In this document: positions 1 through 11,441 of the stretch, piece after piece
How positions within the stretch are numbered: the stretch's first letter is position 1
Layout: every line of letters begins with the position of its first letter
NCBI GenBank assembly: GCA_026636295.1
Contig: CP089461.1
Coordinates: 62,001 to 126,000, forward strand
From: Medakamo hakoo
Lineage: Eukaryota > Chlorophyta > Trebouxiophyceae > Coccomyxaceae
Direction of reading: 5' to 3'
Length of the DNA: 64,000 nucleotides
Position numbers and translations under genes: made by a program
Notes under the pieces: model-generated
Seen by the model: only the letters and a program-made list of their open reading frames with translations
The model's database searches: none
What the model was told of the DNA's origin: nothing

Positions 1-241
1 AGAGGCCGGTGGCACGCGGTGAATAGCTTCTCTCGCCGCGCCCGTCCGGTTCTCACCGTGCTGCTCCGGCATGCAGGCTGCTGAGCACCCGATCCAGGGA
101 GGCCTGGACGCCGCGCATGGGCGTGTGCGTGTTATGTGTGTGGCGTGGGACGTGTTGCTGCTGGGCGGGCCAAGCAGCACAACAGTGAAGAAGGTGTGCG
201 CGGCGCTCCATTTTCGCATTTATTTTTTTTTCCTCCGCGAG

Positions 242-961
242 ATGGCCGACGTCCTGCGGGCCGTGGTGGCGGCCCACCCGCTCGCCGTGGGCGTGGCCGT
301 GACGACCGTGTGCGCGGCCCTCATTGTGACGGGCTTTGCCGTCTGGCTGGGCTTCACTGCCCGGCCCAAGGCGGACGCAGCTGTCGTTGCGCCCGCGGGC
401 GCAACGGTCGCGGACCCCGCCGCGCTGCCGGCCGACGTCGAGGCAGGCGCGCCGACGACAGACGCGCCCACCTCGCCCGCCGCCTGGGCGGGCGGACACC
501 GCGACCCGGAGGACGCGCGCAACCCCTTGCTCTCCCCCGTCTCTGTCTTTGTGCGCAAGCTCAAGGCCATGCGGGGTGGGAGTGCCGGCCCGCCCCGCGG
601 CGGCGGCGGCGGCGGCGCCGGCGCCGCCGCCGCGCCACCCCCAGAAGGCGACGACGAGCCGCCCGCGCCCGCCCCCGCCCGCACCCTGTTCTCGTCGGAC
701 AAGGCGTCGTCTGTTCCGTCCGTCAGCGCGCCCGGCTCGGACGACGGGCACGGCGGCGGTGCGCCGGCGTCCATCCCGGCCGCGTGGCCGGCGCACCAGG
801 GCCAGGCGGGCCTGCGCTCGCCCGCCCGCCCGTCCGGCCCGCCTCCGACCGGCCGTGACCTGGCTTCGTCTCCCTTCTGGTCTCCCTCTGCGAAAAAGGC
901 GGCGGCCGAAGCCCGGGCCCGCGCCATGACGGACGGCAGTGGTGGCGGGGGAGGGGCGTGA
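242..961 (+). CDS. Single-pass membrane protein, unknown function
   Basis: I do not recognise a family for this uninterrupted 239-codon frame. The ATG at 242 follows a T-rich stretch and is the first one that leaves a sensible N-terminus. Residues 1-10 are short and mildly polar. About residues 12-36 form one strongly hydrophobic segment (AVGVAVTTVCAALIVTG...), followed by an Arg/Lys pair, so it reads as an N-terminal membrane anchor or uncleaved signal. The rest is Ala/Pro/Gly/Asp-rich and probably disordered. It includes a Gly/Ala tract near residue 120 and a short less-biased stretch (NPLLSPVSVFVRKLKAM) that could be a binding helix. It ends tail to tail with the next gene across a long CA repeat. 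Coding is supported by frame length and composition only, so the function is open. Confidence 0.5.
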   Translation: MADVLRAVVAAHPLAVGVAVTTVCAALIVTGFAVWLGFTARPKADAAVVAPAGATVADPAALPADVEAGAPTTDAPTSPAAWAGGHRDPEDARNPLLSPVSVFVRKLKAMRGGSAGPPRGGGGGGAGAAAAPPPEGDDEPPAPAPARTLFSSDKASSVPSVSAPGSDDGHGGGAPASIPAAWPAHQGQAGLRSPARPSGPPPTGRDLASSPFWSPSAKKAAAEARARAMTDGSGGGGGA

Positions 962-1366
<405 letters not shown>

Positions 1367-3439
1367 TCAAGCCGCGTGGCCGCCGTGCCCGCCGCCGCCG
1401 CGCCCGCCACCACCCTGCGGCGCCAGCGTGGGCCACGCTTCAGACGACGTCGGCGGTGGTGGTGGCGGCGGTGGGGACGGGTGCGGCGGCGGCGAGCCGG
1501 CGCCCGCCGGCGGGCCGCGTCCACCACCGCCGGGGTCGCCGCCCGGCGCGCCCGGCGGCCAGCCCCGGCCGCCGCCAAACGCACCTCGCCCCCGGCCCCG
1601 GCCCACGAACCCACGGGCGGGCAGGGGCGAGCCAGCCGGCGGCGGGAAGCCAAACCCAGCCGGCGCGAGGTGCGGCGGCCAGGGCGGCGGCGGCGGCGGC
1701 GGGTAGTGGGAAGGCGCCCCGCCCGGTGGCGGCCCGCCGCCGCCGCCCTGGAAGTGCGGTTCCCAGGCGGGCGCGGCCGCGTTCAGCGGCAAGCCCGGGC
1801 CGGAGTCGGCGGCGGCGCGGTAGCGGTCCACGGGCGCGCCCGCCCCCGCCACGCCCCCCCACGGGCCGCCAAAGCCCGGCGGCCGGAGCGGGTGTGGGTG
1901 GTGGTGGTGGCCGGCCAGGCACGCGGTCGGCACGGCGCCCACGACGCCGGCCGGGCGGGCGCCGCCCTCTGGCGCTGTGCCCGCCTCGCCGCCAGTCGGC
2001 GCCAGCAGCGGCATGTACAGCGGGACCAGCGTGCCGTCGGGCGCGACGGCGCAGGGCGTCGCAAACATCAGGCCGCTCCCCGCTGCGCCGCCCGCGGGCC
2101 CGCCGCCACCGCCGCCGCCGCGTGGGACGGCGCCGCCGCCGCCTCCAGGCGGGGGTTCGTACGCGGTCGGGTCCGGAAACGCCAGGTACTGCACGCCGCT
2201 CGCGTCGATGAACCAAAAGGCAGCGGGCGGGAGGAGCGGCGCCGCGCCGGGCGGCGGGGGCGGCGGCGGCGCCGGCGGCGGGCCTTCACACCCACCCCAA
2301 CCCCCGCCACCGCCGACGCCGCCGCTGCTGCCACCACTCCCGCTCCCGCTCCCGTACATGCGGGAGCAGTACAGCGCGGTCGCCGCCGCCGCGGCTTCCT
2401 CAGCCGTGGGCGGGCGGTCGAAAGGCGGCGGCGGCGGCGTGTGCTGATGCTGCAGCTGCGGGAAAAACGGTGCCGGGCCGCGGCCGCCAGCGGCCGGGCC
2501 GTGAAGCCGTTCCCGCGGCGGCGGGTGCGGGGGTGACGGCGTGGACCAGGGCCCCGGCGCGGTCACCGCCGCCGCCGCCGCCGCGGCTGGGTGCCGGGCC
2601 GCCCAGGCGGGCGGCGGTGTGGGCGCCGGCCCGCCGCCGCCCGCCCACAGCTGCGGCGACGGCGGCAAGCGGCCGACGGGGCCCGTCCCCGTCACTATCG
2701 GGGCCAGGACCAGGGAGGACGACTCGTCCGCCGAGTCCTCCGAGCGGGTGGGCGGCGGCGGGTGCGGGCACGGCCGCGGCGGCGCGGCCGCAGCGCTCGT
2801 CGCACAGCCCGGCGGCGGCGGGTGGGACGGCGGGCGAGGGAGGGTGGCGGGCGACGGCACGCGCAGCGTCGCCGGCGGGGGTTCCTCACCACCGCCGCCG
2901 GCGGGCGCGTGGACCCCGCCGGGCGGCGGCGGCGGCGGCGTGGGGGTCCGGCCACCCCCACCCCCCCCACCGGCCGGCGGGGGGCGGCCCCCCGTGCCGC
3001 CGGTGGCCCCGCGCCGGGTCTGGTGGCGCGCCGCGGCCGCCGCGTCCGCGGCCGCCCGGGCCTGGGCTTCCACAGCTTCCATGGTCAGGTGTGGACCGGA
3101 GGCGGACGACGCGAGGAAGGCGGCGGCCGCCGCCCGGCCGGCCGCGCCCGGCTCCCTGCGGGCGTGCTGCGGCTGCCGGTGGTCGGCCTGCTGCTGCTGC
3201 TGCTGGTGCAGCCGGCCCGCCTCAGCGTCGGCCGCGGCCGCGCGGACGTGGGCGGCGGCGGTGCGCGCGTCCCGGAGCGCGGCCTCCCGCCGTTCGGCCC
3301 GGAGGCGGTGGGCGGCGCCGCCCCGGCGGTGGCGGTGGTGGTGGTGGGGTGGCGGGGGTGGCGGGGGTTCGTCCCGCGGCGGCGGCGGCCGGGTGGGGGG
3401 GTGAGCGTGCGGGCGGCGGTGGTGAGGCGCGTCGCTCAT
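1367..3439 (-). CDS. Gly/Pro-rich low-complexity protein with RGG-like tail
   Basis: An intronless frame of 690 codons with the start ATG at 3439. The N-terminus is His/Pro/Arg-rich, followed by an Ala/Arg-rich probable helical stretch (about residues 45-80) and a short poly-Gln run. Most of the middle is Pro/Gly/Ala tracts. Near the C-terminus there is an Arg-Gly-rich patch (GRGRGRGAFGGGRGW), then a polyproline run and the phrase SSEAWPTL. RGG plus low complexity is common in RNA-binding or condensate-forming proteins, but no folded RNA-binding domain is visible, so that role is inference. The gene is head to head with the secreted protein starting at 3837, with 397 bp between the start codons. 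It could contain unrecognised introns, because the composition hides splice sites. Confidence 0.5.
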   Translation of the reverse strand: MSDAPHHRRPHAHPPTRPPPPRDEPPPPPPPHHHHRHRRGGAAHRLRAERREAALRDARTAAAHVRAAAADAEAGRLHQQQQQQADHRQPQHARREPGAAGRAAAAAFLASSASGPHLTMEAVEAQARAAADAAAAARHQTRRGATGGTGGRPPPAGGGGGGGRTPTPPPPPPGGVHAPAGGGGEEPPPATLRVPSPATLPRPPSHPPPPGCATSAAAAPPRPCPHPPPPTRSEDSADESSSLVLAPIVTGTGPVGRLPPSPQLWAGGGGPAPTPPPAWAARHPAAAAAAAVTAPGPWSTPSPPHPPPRERLHGPAAGGRGPAPFFPQLQHQHTPPPPPFDRPPTAEEAAAAATALYCSRMYGSGSGSGGSSGGVGGGGGWGGCEGPPPAPPPPPPPGAAPLLPPAAFWFIDASGVQYLAFPDPTAYEPPPGGGGGAVPRGGGGGGGPAGGAAGSGLMFATPCAVAPDGTLVPLYMPLLAPTGGEAGTAPEGGARPAGVVGAVPTACLAGHHHHPHPLRPPGFGGPWGGVAGAGAPVDRYRAAADSGPGLPLNAAAPAWEPHFQGGGGGPPPGGAPSHYPPPPPPPWPPHLAPAGFGFPPPAGSPLPARGFVGRGRGRGAFGGGRGWPPGAPGGDPGGGGRGPPAGAGSPPPHPSPPPPPPPPTSSEAWPTLAPQGGGGRGGGGHGGHAA

Positions 3440-3836
3440 GCAATGTGGGTGTGTGCGCGCTCACTCATCTGAAAGCCGCCGCGTGGGTGTGGGGGGCCGG
3501 CCGTGCTGGTAGGGCAGCGGTGGGGGGTTTTTATTGGGTCGGGAGGGAAGGGGGGTGTGAGCGGGCGGCGCGGGCGAGGAGACTCGCATGTTTTTTGGAC
3601 GCAACGGGGCATGCGGCGGTGAACCACACACGCACACGCACGCACGCACCACGCCTCCTGACCCGCCCTTTTCCTCCCTACCTTCCCACCCACATTGCCG
3701 TGTCTGTGTCCGCATTCAACGAGCGGTGCATTGAAACAGCGCGCGCACGGCTGCTGACGAGAGCGCAGCCGACCACAACAAAAAGGGCACCCCCCATCGC
3801 GGCCACCCTCCATCTCTTTTTTTCCGACACCCCGCC
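3440..3836. promoter_or_regulatory. Shared upstream region of divergent genes
   Basis: This 397 bp lies between two divergent start codons and should hold both promoters. It is less GC-rich than the genes and contains ACGCACGCACGC-type short repeats near 3640, but no TATA box or named element that I can defend. Confidence 0.4.
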
Positions 3837-4855
3837 ATGCGCGCGTTCCACGCCTGGCTCGCCCTCGCCCTTCTCTTGGGGTTTGTCCTGCCAGGACGAG
3901 CTGATGTCCACACGTGCACGGACAAAGCTCTGTGAGTGTGGGGCGGGCGGGCGTGGGGGAGGCTACAAAAAAGCGGCGGGCGCCCACACACCTAGCCGCC
4001 GGCCCGCTCCCTCACGCCCCCCACCCACCTCCACCTCCACCCCTCCACACACACACACACAGCCCCATCCACCTCACGGGCGAAGTCCGCAACTCGTCCA
4101 TCGTCGCCAGCGCCGGCGACTGCTGCACGGCCTGCACGGCCGTGGACAACGTGTGCATGGGCTACGCCTTCTGCGCGGGGCCGGGGCCCTGCGTCGACGG
4201 CAACGACACGTACACGCCCGTGTCCTGGCCGCCCGGGTCCTGCCTGCTGAAATCCTTCTGGCGGCCGCTGGGCTACCCGACGAGCGACGGGTGCGGCGGG
4301 CCGGGCCAGGTGTGGAGGAGTGGGTTCCCGGCGTCGTACTACCAGCAGTGGGGCTACCTGCCCGCGCCGTGCGGCAAAGACGGCAAGCCGGCGGCCGAGC
4401 CCGTGCCCGGCGTGCCGGGCGGCGCGGCCGACACGCTGTGGGAGGGCGAGACGGTCGTCCTGGACCTGGATTCCTGGCAGCTGACCCAGGCCGGCCCCAT
4501 GGGGTTTCCGCCCATCCACACACCGTTCCAGTGCGCGTACGAGTGCGAGGCCCGCTACAAAAAGGCGGGCGCCAACGCGTTCAGCTACTGCGACTCGGCC
4601 GACCCCAAGGGCGGCTGCGGGTCGGGGTGCGTCGAAGGCACCAAGATCGTCGCGTCCGTCCACGGCGGGCGGGACACGAAGCTCATGGGTCCGTTTTCGA
4701 AAAAGGGTTGTTCCGAAACTGTCCCGGACGCGTGGGCGCACGGCATCTGCCAGTGCAAAAAAGTGAGGGGCAAAAAGCCGGGCGTCGTGCCGGCGGGGAG
4801 TGGGGGTGGGGCCGGGTGGGTGAGTGGGCCGCTGGTGAAGAAGCCAGAGTGGTGA
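3837..4855 (+). CDS. Secreted Cys-rich PAN/Apple-like protein, copy 1
   Basis: Two exons, 3837-3931 and 4063-4855 (GTGAG...CACACAG), give 295 residues. The first exon encodes a clear signal peptide (LALALLLGFVLPGRA) and the first cysteine. The mature part has about 20 Cys in patterns such as DCCTACTAVDNVCMGYAFC, resembling PAN/Apple-type carbohydrate- or protein-binding modules, repeated twice. It ends in a conserved GWVSGP phrase. It is a tandem paralogue of the next gene: both share the GDCC/EACC start, the VWRSGF/NWRSGF centre, the NAFSYC/NAFTYC second module and the GWVSGP end. The likely fate is secretion to the cell wall or medium. The exact ligand is unknown, and the PAN/Apple assignment rests on cysteine spacing only. 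Confidence 0.8.
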
Positions 4856-5015
4856 GGGGGTGGCGAGGCGTGTGTGTGTGACGAGGCCATGACATGAACG
4901 CGCTTTTTCTTGCGTGTCTCCCTGGGGCGGCGCGTCGGCATGGCCTGCCGCCCACACCACACCATCCTCCCGCTCCAGCGGCCCAAAAAGCAACAACAGC
5001 TCTCTCCTTCTCACC

Positions 5016-6371
5016 ATGCGCGCCCTCGCCCTGGCCGTCCTGCTGGCGACGGCTGTGGCCGTGCACGCTGCCCCGCCGATGTGCAACTGGAAGGGAGTGT
5101 GCGTTGTTTTGGGCGCGGGCGGGCGGGCGAGACGGGCGAAAGCGATGGGAATGCGAGCCCCGCGCGCCTCTAAAACGGCGCTGCGTTCAGCGGGGTTCGG
5201 GGGCCTGATTGCCGCCGGCCTTTCCACAACTTTGAGATCGAACATGCACGAGATCGCTGGGATGGAAAGACAGCGGAGATCGTCCGGCTGGGCGCGCGGC
5301 CGGGGCGCGCTGGATGGCCGTGCGTGCGCGTGCGCGCGGCCCTCTGGCCAGGGACCCTCCGCCTCTCGCCTGGTGGGGCCGTGCAGCGGCCGGCCCGGGC
5401 GCCGCCTGCCCTCCTCGCCCGCCCTCGCCCTGCCGGCACGGAGCCAGGCCCGGCGGCCCGGTGTGACAACCCTCCGCCCCCCTCCCCTCCCACACACAGC
5501 GCTGTCAACCTGGGCGGTGAAACCATCAAGGAGACCGTGGCCGACAGCGTTGAAGCCTGCTGCGCCGTCTGCTCCGAGACGGAAGGCTGCTTCGGGTACA
5601 ACTGGTGCGCGGGGCCTGAATGCGATGGCGGCTACCCCAAGGGCACGTGCCACGTCAAAAAATGGCAATCAAACTTCAACTTTGCCGAAGCGTATGGTTG
5701 TTCGGGCGAGGGCCAAAACTGGCGCTCCGGTTTCATGTCGTCCATGCTGCGCTGGAAGGAGATCCCGCCCCCCTGTCAGAAGCCGGGCGAGCCGCCGCTG
5801 GCCGTGGCCGGCGTTCCTGGCGGCGTCGTGCGCAACTGGCTGGGCGACGTGGTGTTCTTCGATGTGGACAGGCACGTGTTTTCGTTATTTTTTCGCGGAG
5901 GCGGGTGGGGGTTGCCTCCTCGCCCTCCGCCTGACTCACTCACCGCGCTCATTCCACAACACACACACACACACACGTTGCACACACGCCAGCTACAAAA
6001 TGGGCGAGGGCGGCAACCATGGCAGCCCGTACGTGCGGTCGGCGTACGGGTGCGCGACGTCCTGCTTCAACCGGCGGAACAAGCTCGGCGCGACCGCCAA
6101 CGCGTTCACGTACTGCGACTCGCCCGACGGCTGCGGCGTCGGCTGCTCGGCCTTCACCCGGGACAAGGCGCCCATGGACGGCTCGCGGGACGAGCTGTTT
6201 GTGGGGCCGTTTGGCGGCAAGGGCTGCCAGAAAAACGCCGACGGCAGCCCGTCCGACAAGTTTGCTTACCAGCTGTGCACGTGCAAAAAAATCGACCTGG
6301 CGAACCCCGTCACCAACGACGAGCCCGGCTGGGTCAGCGGCCCGTCTGTGGAGGCGGTCAAGCTGAGCTGA
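5016..6371 (+). CDS. Secreted Cys-rich PAN/Apple-like protein, copy 2
   Basis: Three exons, 5016-5098, 5500-5877 and 5993-6371, keep frame and give 279 residues. Exon 1 is a signal peptide (LALAVLLATAVAVHA) followed by the first Cys, as in the upstream copy. Exon 2 carries the first Cys-rich module (EACCAVCSETEGCFGYNWC). Exon 3 carries the second (YGCATSCFNRRNKLG, then FTYCDS) and the shared GWVSGP end. The first intron sits at the same place and phase as in copy 1. The second intron (GTTTTCG donor) has no counterpart there. The pair lies in direct tandem with about 160 bp between the stop and the next start, so it is a local duplication. The extracellular role is inferred from the signal peptide. 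Confidence 0.82.
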   Translation: MRALALAVLLATAVAVHAAPPMCNWKGVCVVLGAGGRARRAKAMGMRAPRASKTALRSAGFGGLIAAGLSTTLRSNMHEIAGMERQRRSSGWARGRGALDGRACACARPSGQGPSASRLVGPCSGRPGRRLPSSPALALPARSQARRPGVTTLRPPPLPHTALSTWAVKPSRRPWPTALKPAAPSAPRRKAASGTTGARGLNAMAATPRARATSKNGNQTSTLPKRMVVRARAKTGAPVSCRPCCAGRRSRPPVRSRASRRWPWPAFLAASCATGWATWCSSMWTGTCFRYFFAEAGGGCLLALRLTHSPRSFHNTHTHTRCTHASYKMGEGGNHGSPYVRSAYGCATSCFNRRNKLGATANAFTYCDSPDGCGVGCSAFTRDKAPMDGSRDELFVGPFGGKGCQKNADGSPSDKFAYQLCTCKKIDLANPVTNDEPGWVSGPSVEAVKLS

Positions 6372-6518
6372 GGGGGCGGAGGTGGGAAGGAGGGGGAGAG
6401 GCGCGCGTGCGTGCTCGCGGGCTGCGCTGCGCGCAGCCTGTGCCGCCCCCGCACGGTTGAGGTGTGTGTCGATGGAGCACAAAACAAAATGCCCGACCTA
6501 CGGAAAACTAACACGCGC

Positions 6519-7400
6519 CTACCCACCGCCCACCGCCTTGCCCGCGTTCAAGCACGCTGCATCAAACCCCCTCACCGCCTCCAACACCTCGTCCGCCACC
6601 CTGTTCGCCCTCTCCGCATCCGCCCGCAGCAGCGCGGCCGCGCTCGCGCGCGCCTGCGCGGGTCGCAGCGCGTTCAACAAATGAGCCGCGTTCCGCGCGG
6701 CGGCGCCCACGGCTTCGGCAGCACGGGCCCACCCTGCGGCAGGCCTGCGAGCCAGCGCGTCCGTCAGTTCCACGTACGCGAAGAGCAGCTCGTGCAGGAT
6801 GGACGTCAACGCGGCACGGAAATCTGTGTTTTTGTTTTTTTGTTGTTGTTGTTTTTTTGTTTTTGGGGTGGGATGTGGGGTTTGGGGTGGGGTGTGTGTG
6901 GGGGGGGGCACGCGGACTCGGGTGAGAGCGCGCCTCCGTCGACACGCCGGCCGACGCCTCCCTGCCCCCCCCCCCTCTCCACCCCGTACCTAGCGTGCCA
7001 TCCGCCGCCGTCGCAAACATCGGCCGGCCCTGCAACCCGGGCATGGCCGTGTCCGTCGAACACAGTTCGCCGAAGACCTCAAACTCGCCAGGCGGGATGA
7101 CAGGGGGTGGCGGGGGCGGCGGGTGGGGCGCGTCCGGGGCGAATAAGCGGTAGTGGGGTGGGGGTGGGGGGTAGATCTAGGGCGCGGTGTGTGTTGAGAG
7201 GGGGCGGGCAGCCGTGTGTGAGGGGGGGGGGCGTCCAGGCGGCCCCCCTTGCCTGGGAGGGCAGGCGGCGTTTGTCAGGAGCGGAGACGGATTCGTCCGC
7301 CGCTCTGCTTCCGCTTCGCGCCTCCGCGCCTCCTCTCCCACTCGCGCACCTCCACATGCTCCGCTCCAGGCTGCGCGTCGCCTGGCGGTGGCGCCGCCAT
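6519..7400 (-). CDS. MED7: Mediator complex subunit 7
   Basis: Three exons on the minus strand, 7350-7400, 6990-7176 and 6519-6823, splice in frame to 180 residues. MED7 belongs to the middle module of Mediator, which links transcription factors to RNA polymerase II in the nucleus. The N-terminus has the family's proline stretch before an aromatic pair (IYPPPPPHYRLF), then PPPPPPPVIPPGEFEVFGE, matching the usual 'PPPPPI.G.Y..FGE'. Exon 3 holds the helical C-terminal domain with the signature HLLNALRPAQAR (family: HHLINEYRPHQAR). The first intron junction is phase 0 and the second phase 1. Length is near normal for the family. The 17-residue first exon is the least certain part. Confidence 0.88.
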
Positions 7401-7569
7401 TAGTGGAGGGGACGTGCGAGTCCCACAGAGGCGCGTGCTGAGGCAGCCGCCCCGCTCGTCGCCTTCCTGGTTTTTGGGGACAGTGAACGCAGGGGCCCCG
7501 CAGAGGCTCGTCCACTCTGTGTTTCTGCGCGCTGCGGAGCGGCAGGCCGAAAAAAACAAAACGCGCGCC

Positions 7570-10500
7570 ATGCCGGAATTCCACGTCAGTGGGACCGCCG
7601 TGGTCTTTCCGCATGACCCGTACGGCCCGCAAAAGGTGTTGATGGGCAAAGTCGTCGCGGCGCTCGACCGGCGGGCACATGCCTTGCTCGAAGCGCCGAC
7701 GGGCTCGGGTAAGACGCTCGCCTTGCTGTGCGCGTCCCTGGCCTGGCAGGCCCGGCTGCGGGCGGAAGGGTGAGTGCGTGTGGGTGGGTGGTGGGCGTGG
7801 GACCCTGGTGTGGACGAGGGACGCTCGTGCGCGCGGCCAATGCTTCTGCGCGCCGGCCGCAGCGAAACGCGCGCTGCGTGGCCCGCAGCGCGCGCAACCC
7901 GGGCCCAGGCTCCAACCACTCTCCTCCCCTCTCCCCCCGTCCCCAAAACACAAACAGCTACTCGCCCGCCTGGGAGGCCCGCGACCCGGGCAGCGCCCGC
8001 GGCGGGCCCGCCGGACCCGGGCCGTCCTCATTGGCTGGTGGGCCTCCCCCCCCGCCGCCACCACCACTCAAAAAGCAACCGCCCTCGCCCATCATGAAAA
8101 AACCGGGCTTTGAAACCGGCCCGCCACCCTCGGACGGCGAGGGCGGCGACGTCGACCCGGCGGCGGCGGCGGGGTTGGTGGAGCCGCAGCCTCGCAAGCT
8201 GCCGGCAAGCCTGGCTGCAGCTGCCGCGGCTGCCGCAGCCACCGCGCCTCCACCCTCCACCACCACCACCACGGCCGCCGCCGCCACGACGGCCCACCCG
8301 CACCAACCCGCCAAACGGCCGCCCGTCATCTACTACGCCTCACGCACGCACTCCCAGCTGGCGCAAGTCGTGCGCGAGCTGAAGCGGTCCGCGTACGAGC
8401 CACGGACCGCGTTGCTGGCGTCCCGGGACCGGCACTGCGTCAACCCACGCGTGAGCCGGCGCGCGGCGGCGGCCACCGCGGCCGGCGGCCGGGGCGGCCC
8501 GCCCTCCACCGCCGGCGGCCCTCCCCCGTCCGCCGGCGGCGTCGAGGAAGAGTGCGACCGCCTGCTGCGCGAACAGCGCTGCCACTTCAGCCGGGGCGCG
8601 GCCAGGCTCAACGCGCCCGGCGGCGCGCCGCGCGTCGCTGACCTGGAAGACCTGGCGGCGGCCGCGCGGCGGGTCGGCGGGTGCCCCTACTTTTCGACGC
8701 GCGCCCTGGTCGACGCGGGCGGCGCCGACCTGGTCCTGTGCCCGTACTCCTACCTGCTGGACCCCTGCGTCCGGTCGGCCATGGGCCTGGACCTGGCGGG
8801 CGCCGTCGTCATCATCGACGAAGCTCACAACGTCGAGGACGCGTGCCGGGAGGCGGGCAGCGCGGCCGTCACGGCCGCGGAGCTGGCGGACGCGGCCGCC
8901 GCCCTGGCCCGGGCCGCGGCCGCGGCCGCGCCCGCCTCGCGGGAAGCCCAGGTGTACGGCCCCCTGGCGGGCGCCGTCGACCGGCTGGTCCGCTGGCTGC
9001 ACGGCACCGCGGACTCGGGCGTCCTGAGGGCGTCAGAGTTTGAGGCGTGGGAGGCCGTGTGGGCGGGCCGCATCGCGGCCGGCTACCTGCAGGACGCCGG
9101 CCTGGCGGCGGCGCAGGTGGGCGTGCTGGAGGGCTACATCGCCGAAGCCCGCGACCTGGAGGGCGCGTCCCGCAAATTCAGGGAGGGCGACGGCGACGGC
9201 CCGCCGCCCGACGACCTGCGGTCGGCCGACGCGGCGAGCGCCGCGCGCGCGGGCGCGGCCGCGCTCGGCGTGCTGGGCCGCCTGCTGAACGCGGTGCGCA
9301 TGCTGTACGACGCGTGCGGCGAGGACGGCAGTGGCGCCCGCGAACCGGGCGGCGTGCCGTCCTACCGGCTGGCCGTGCGCAAGTTCGTGGACCGGGACGG
9401 GGGCGGCGGCGGCGGGCGGCCGGGCCGGCGCGCCTCGGGCGGCGGCGGCGGCGGCTTCCACGGCGGCCCGACCATGGTCACCCAGCTGTGCGTGTGGGCG
9501 CTCTCCCCCGCGCCCGCCTTTGCCCAAGTCGCGTCCGTGGCCCGGTGCGTCCTGCTCGCGTCCGGCACGCTGGCCCCCATCGACGGCTTCGCCGCCGAGC
9601 TGGGCGTCCCCTTCCCCGTCCGCCTGGAAGCGCCGCACGTCGTCGACATGGCCCGCCAGGTGTGGGTGGGCGTGTGCGCCCGCCCGCCCGGGCCCGCCGG
9701 CCCTCCCCTGACCGCCACCTACCGCAACGTGGACAGCCTGGCGTTCCAGGACGGCGTCGCGGCCGTCCTGGCCGCCGCCGTGGCGGCCATCCCGGGCGGC
9801 GTCCTCGCCTTTTTCCCGTCCTACTCCCTGCTGGCCCGCCTCGTCGCGCGGTGGCGGGCGACGGGCGCATGGCGCGGCCTGGAGGCGGCGACCACGCCCG
9901 TGGCGGAGCCGCGCGGCGCCGGGCCGGACGCGTTCGCGGCCGCGCTCGCCACCTACTACGACGCCATCCGCCGCCGGGGGCGGGGCCTCTTCCTGGCGGT
10001 GTGCCGGGGCAAGGCGTCGGAGGGCATCGACTTTGCCGACGCGCGCGCGCGCGGCGTCCTCGTCTTCGGCGTCCCCTTCCCCGCCGCCCGGGACGCCCAA
10101 GTCCTGCAGAAGAAAGCGTACAATGATGCGGTGTGCGCGGCAGGCGCCGTCGCGGCCGCCCGTGCCCGGCGGGCGGCGGCGCAAGCGGACGCGGCGGCGG
10201 GCGGCGGTGGCGGGGGTGGGGGCGGGGGTGGGGTGGCGGCCCCCCGCCCGCCCCCCCTCACCCCCCTCACCCTCCCGCCGCCGTCCCTCTCCGGCGACGC
10301 CTGGTACACGCAGCAAGCCTTCCGCGCCCTGAACCAGGCCGTGGGTCGGTGCATCCGCCACGCCAAGGACTACGGCGCCATCGTCCTGGTCGACACCCGA
10401 TTCGCCGAGCCCCGCCTGCGCGCGTCCCTGCCGCGGTGGGTGCGCGGGTCGCTCGTCGACCCGCCGGGCGGCGGCTGGGACGGCGTCGCGGCCGCGCTGC

Positions 10501-11327
10501 CGCGCTTTTTCGCGGGCTTGGAGGGCGACCCGGCCTTCCTCGCCCCCACCGCCGTGGGTGGTGCGGACGACTGGGCGGCCGTCGGCGGCGGGCCGGACTC
10601 GGACGGCGAGTGGGAGGGCGGCGAGGGGGGAGGGGCCGACCCGCCCGCGCGCGGCACGCTCGCCGCCTGGCTGGGGACGGGCGCCGGCCGTGGCGGCCGC
10701 GGCCGCGGCCGTGGCCGGGCGCCCAACCGTGGGCGTGGCCGGGCGGCGGCGGCCGCTCCCGCACCGCCGCCCAGGCCCATGACCCGGCCGCCCGCGGCCA
10801 AGCGGGGAAAGGGGGAAGGCAGCGGCGGCACAGGGGGTGACGGCCCGGCTGCGCCACCGCCCCCGCCGCCCCCGCCGCCTCCACCCCCGCCCGCGCCTCC
10901 TCCGCCCTCCTGGCCTGTCGACCCGGCCGCCGCCGCCGCCGCCCGGTGGGGCAGCGCCGCCTCGCAACGCCGCGCCTTGCCAGCCTCCCTCGCGCCCGTC
11001 GACACGCAGACGGCCGGGCGGGGCGCGCTGGCTGCGTTGGGGGCGTGGGGTGGCGGTGGTGGGGGTGGAGGAGCCGCGTCCACTGCGCCCTCTCCCCCTG
11101 CCCGGCCGCCGCTCCAGTCCCTGGCCTCGCCGGCCAACGCGTCGGCCGGCGCGGCGCCGGCGCCGGCGCCGCCTCCACCCCCACCACCAGCGGCCCCACC
11201 AGCCCCTCGCCCGCCCAAACCCTCCGTGCACCGGTCCCTGGCCGAAGCCCGGGCGGCCGCGGTCGTGGACATGGCTGGCGACGATGAGATCGAGGACGAT
11301 GAGGACGGCGGCGGCGTGGCGTGGTAG
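7570..11327 (+). CDS. FANCJ/BRIP1-type FeS DNA helicase
   Basis: Two exons, 7570-7769 and 7958-11327, give 1189 residues of an XPD-family superfamily 2 5'-3' helicase. Exon 1 holds Walker A (LLEAPTGSGKTLALL) in the form typical of FANCJ. Exon 2 has motif Ia (YYASRTHSQLAQVVRELKR), four candidate FeS-cluster cysteines (RDRHC, EEEC, EQRC, GGCPYF), a DEAH box (VIIDEAHNVED), and motif VI (QAVGRCIRHAKDYG). After the helicase core comes a Gly/Arg and Pro/Ala-rich tail of about 300 residues. FANCJ acts at crosslinks and G-quadruplexes in nuclear DNA repair. RTEL1 and DDX11 are close relatives and not fully excluded, but the SSRD/RDRHC-like and Walker A wording favour FANCJ. The intron separates Walker A from the rest. 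Confidence 0.88.
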
Positions 11328-11441
11328 ACGAGTGCTTGTGCGCTGAATGGGGACGGGGCGGCATTCCCCGCAAAAAAAAAACGCGAGGGGCAGCAGGTGT
11401 GGGGAGCGGGGGTGCAAACCAACGACAGGGAGAACGAACGC

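Noticed and set aside
6799-6993. CCCAAAACAAAAA-rich stretch resembling a repeat element
   Set aside because: It lies inside the second MED7 intron and is a simple T/G-rich tract, with no terminal repeats or coding content.
7570-11327. RTEL1 or DDX11 as the identity of the helicase
   Set aside because: The Walker A wording (LLEAPTGSGKTLALLC) and RDRHC region fit FANCJ/BRIP1 best, although only a phylogeny would settle it.
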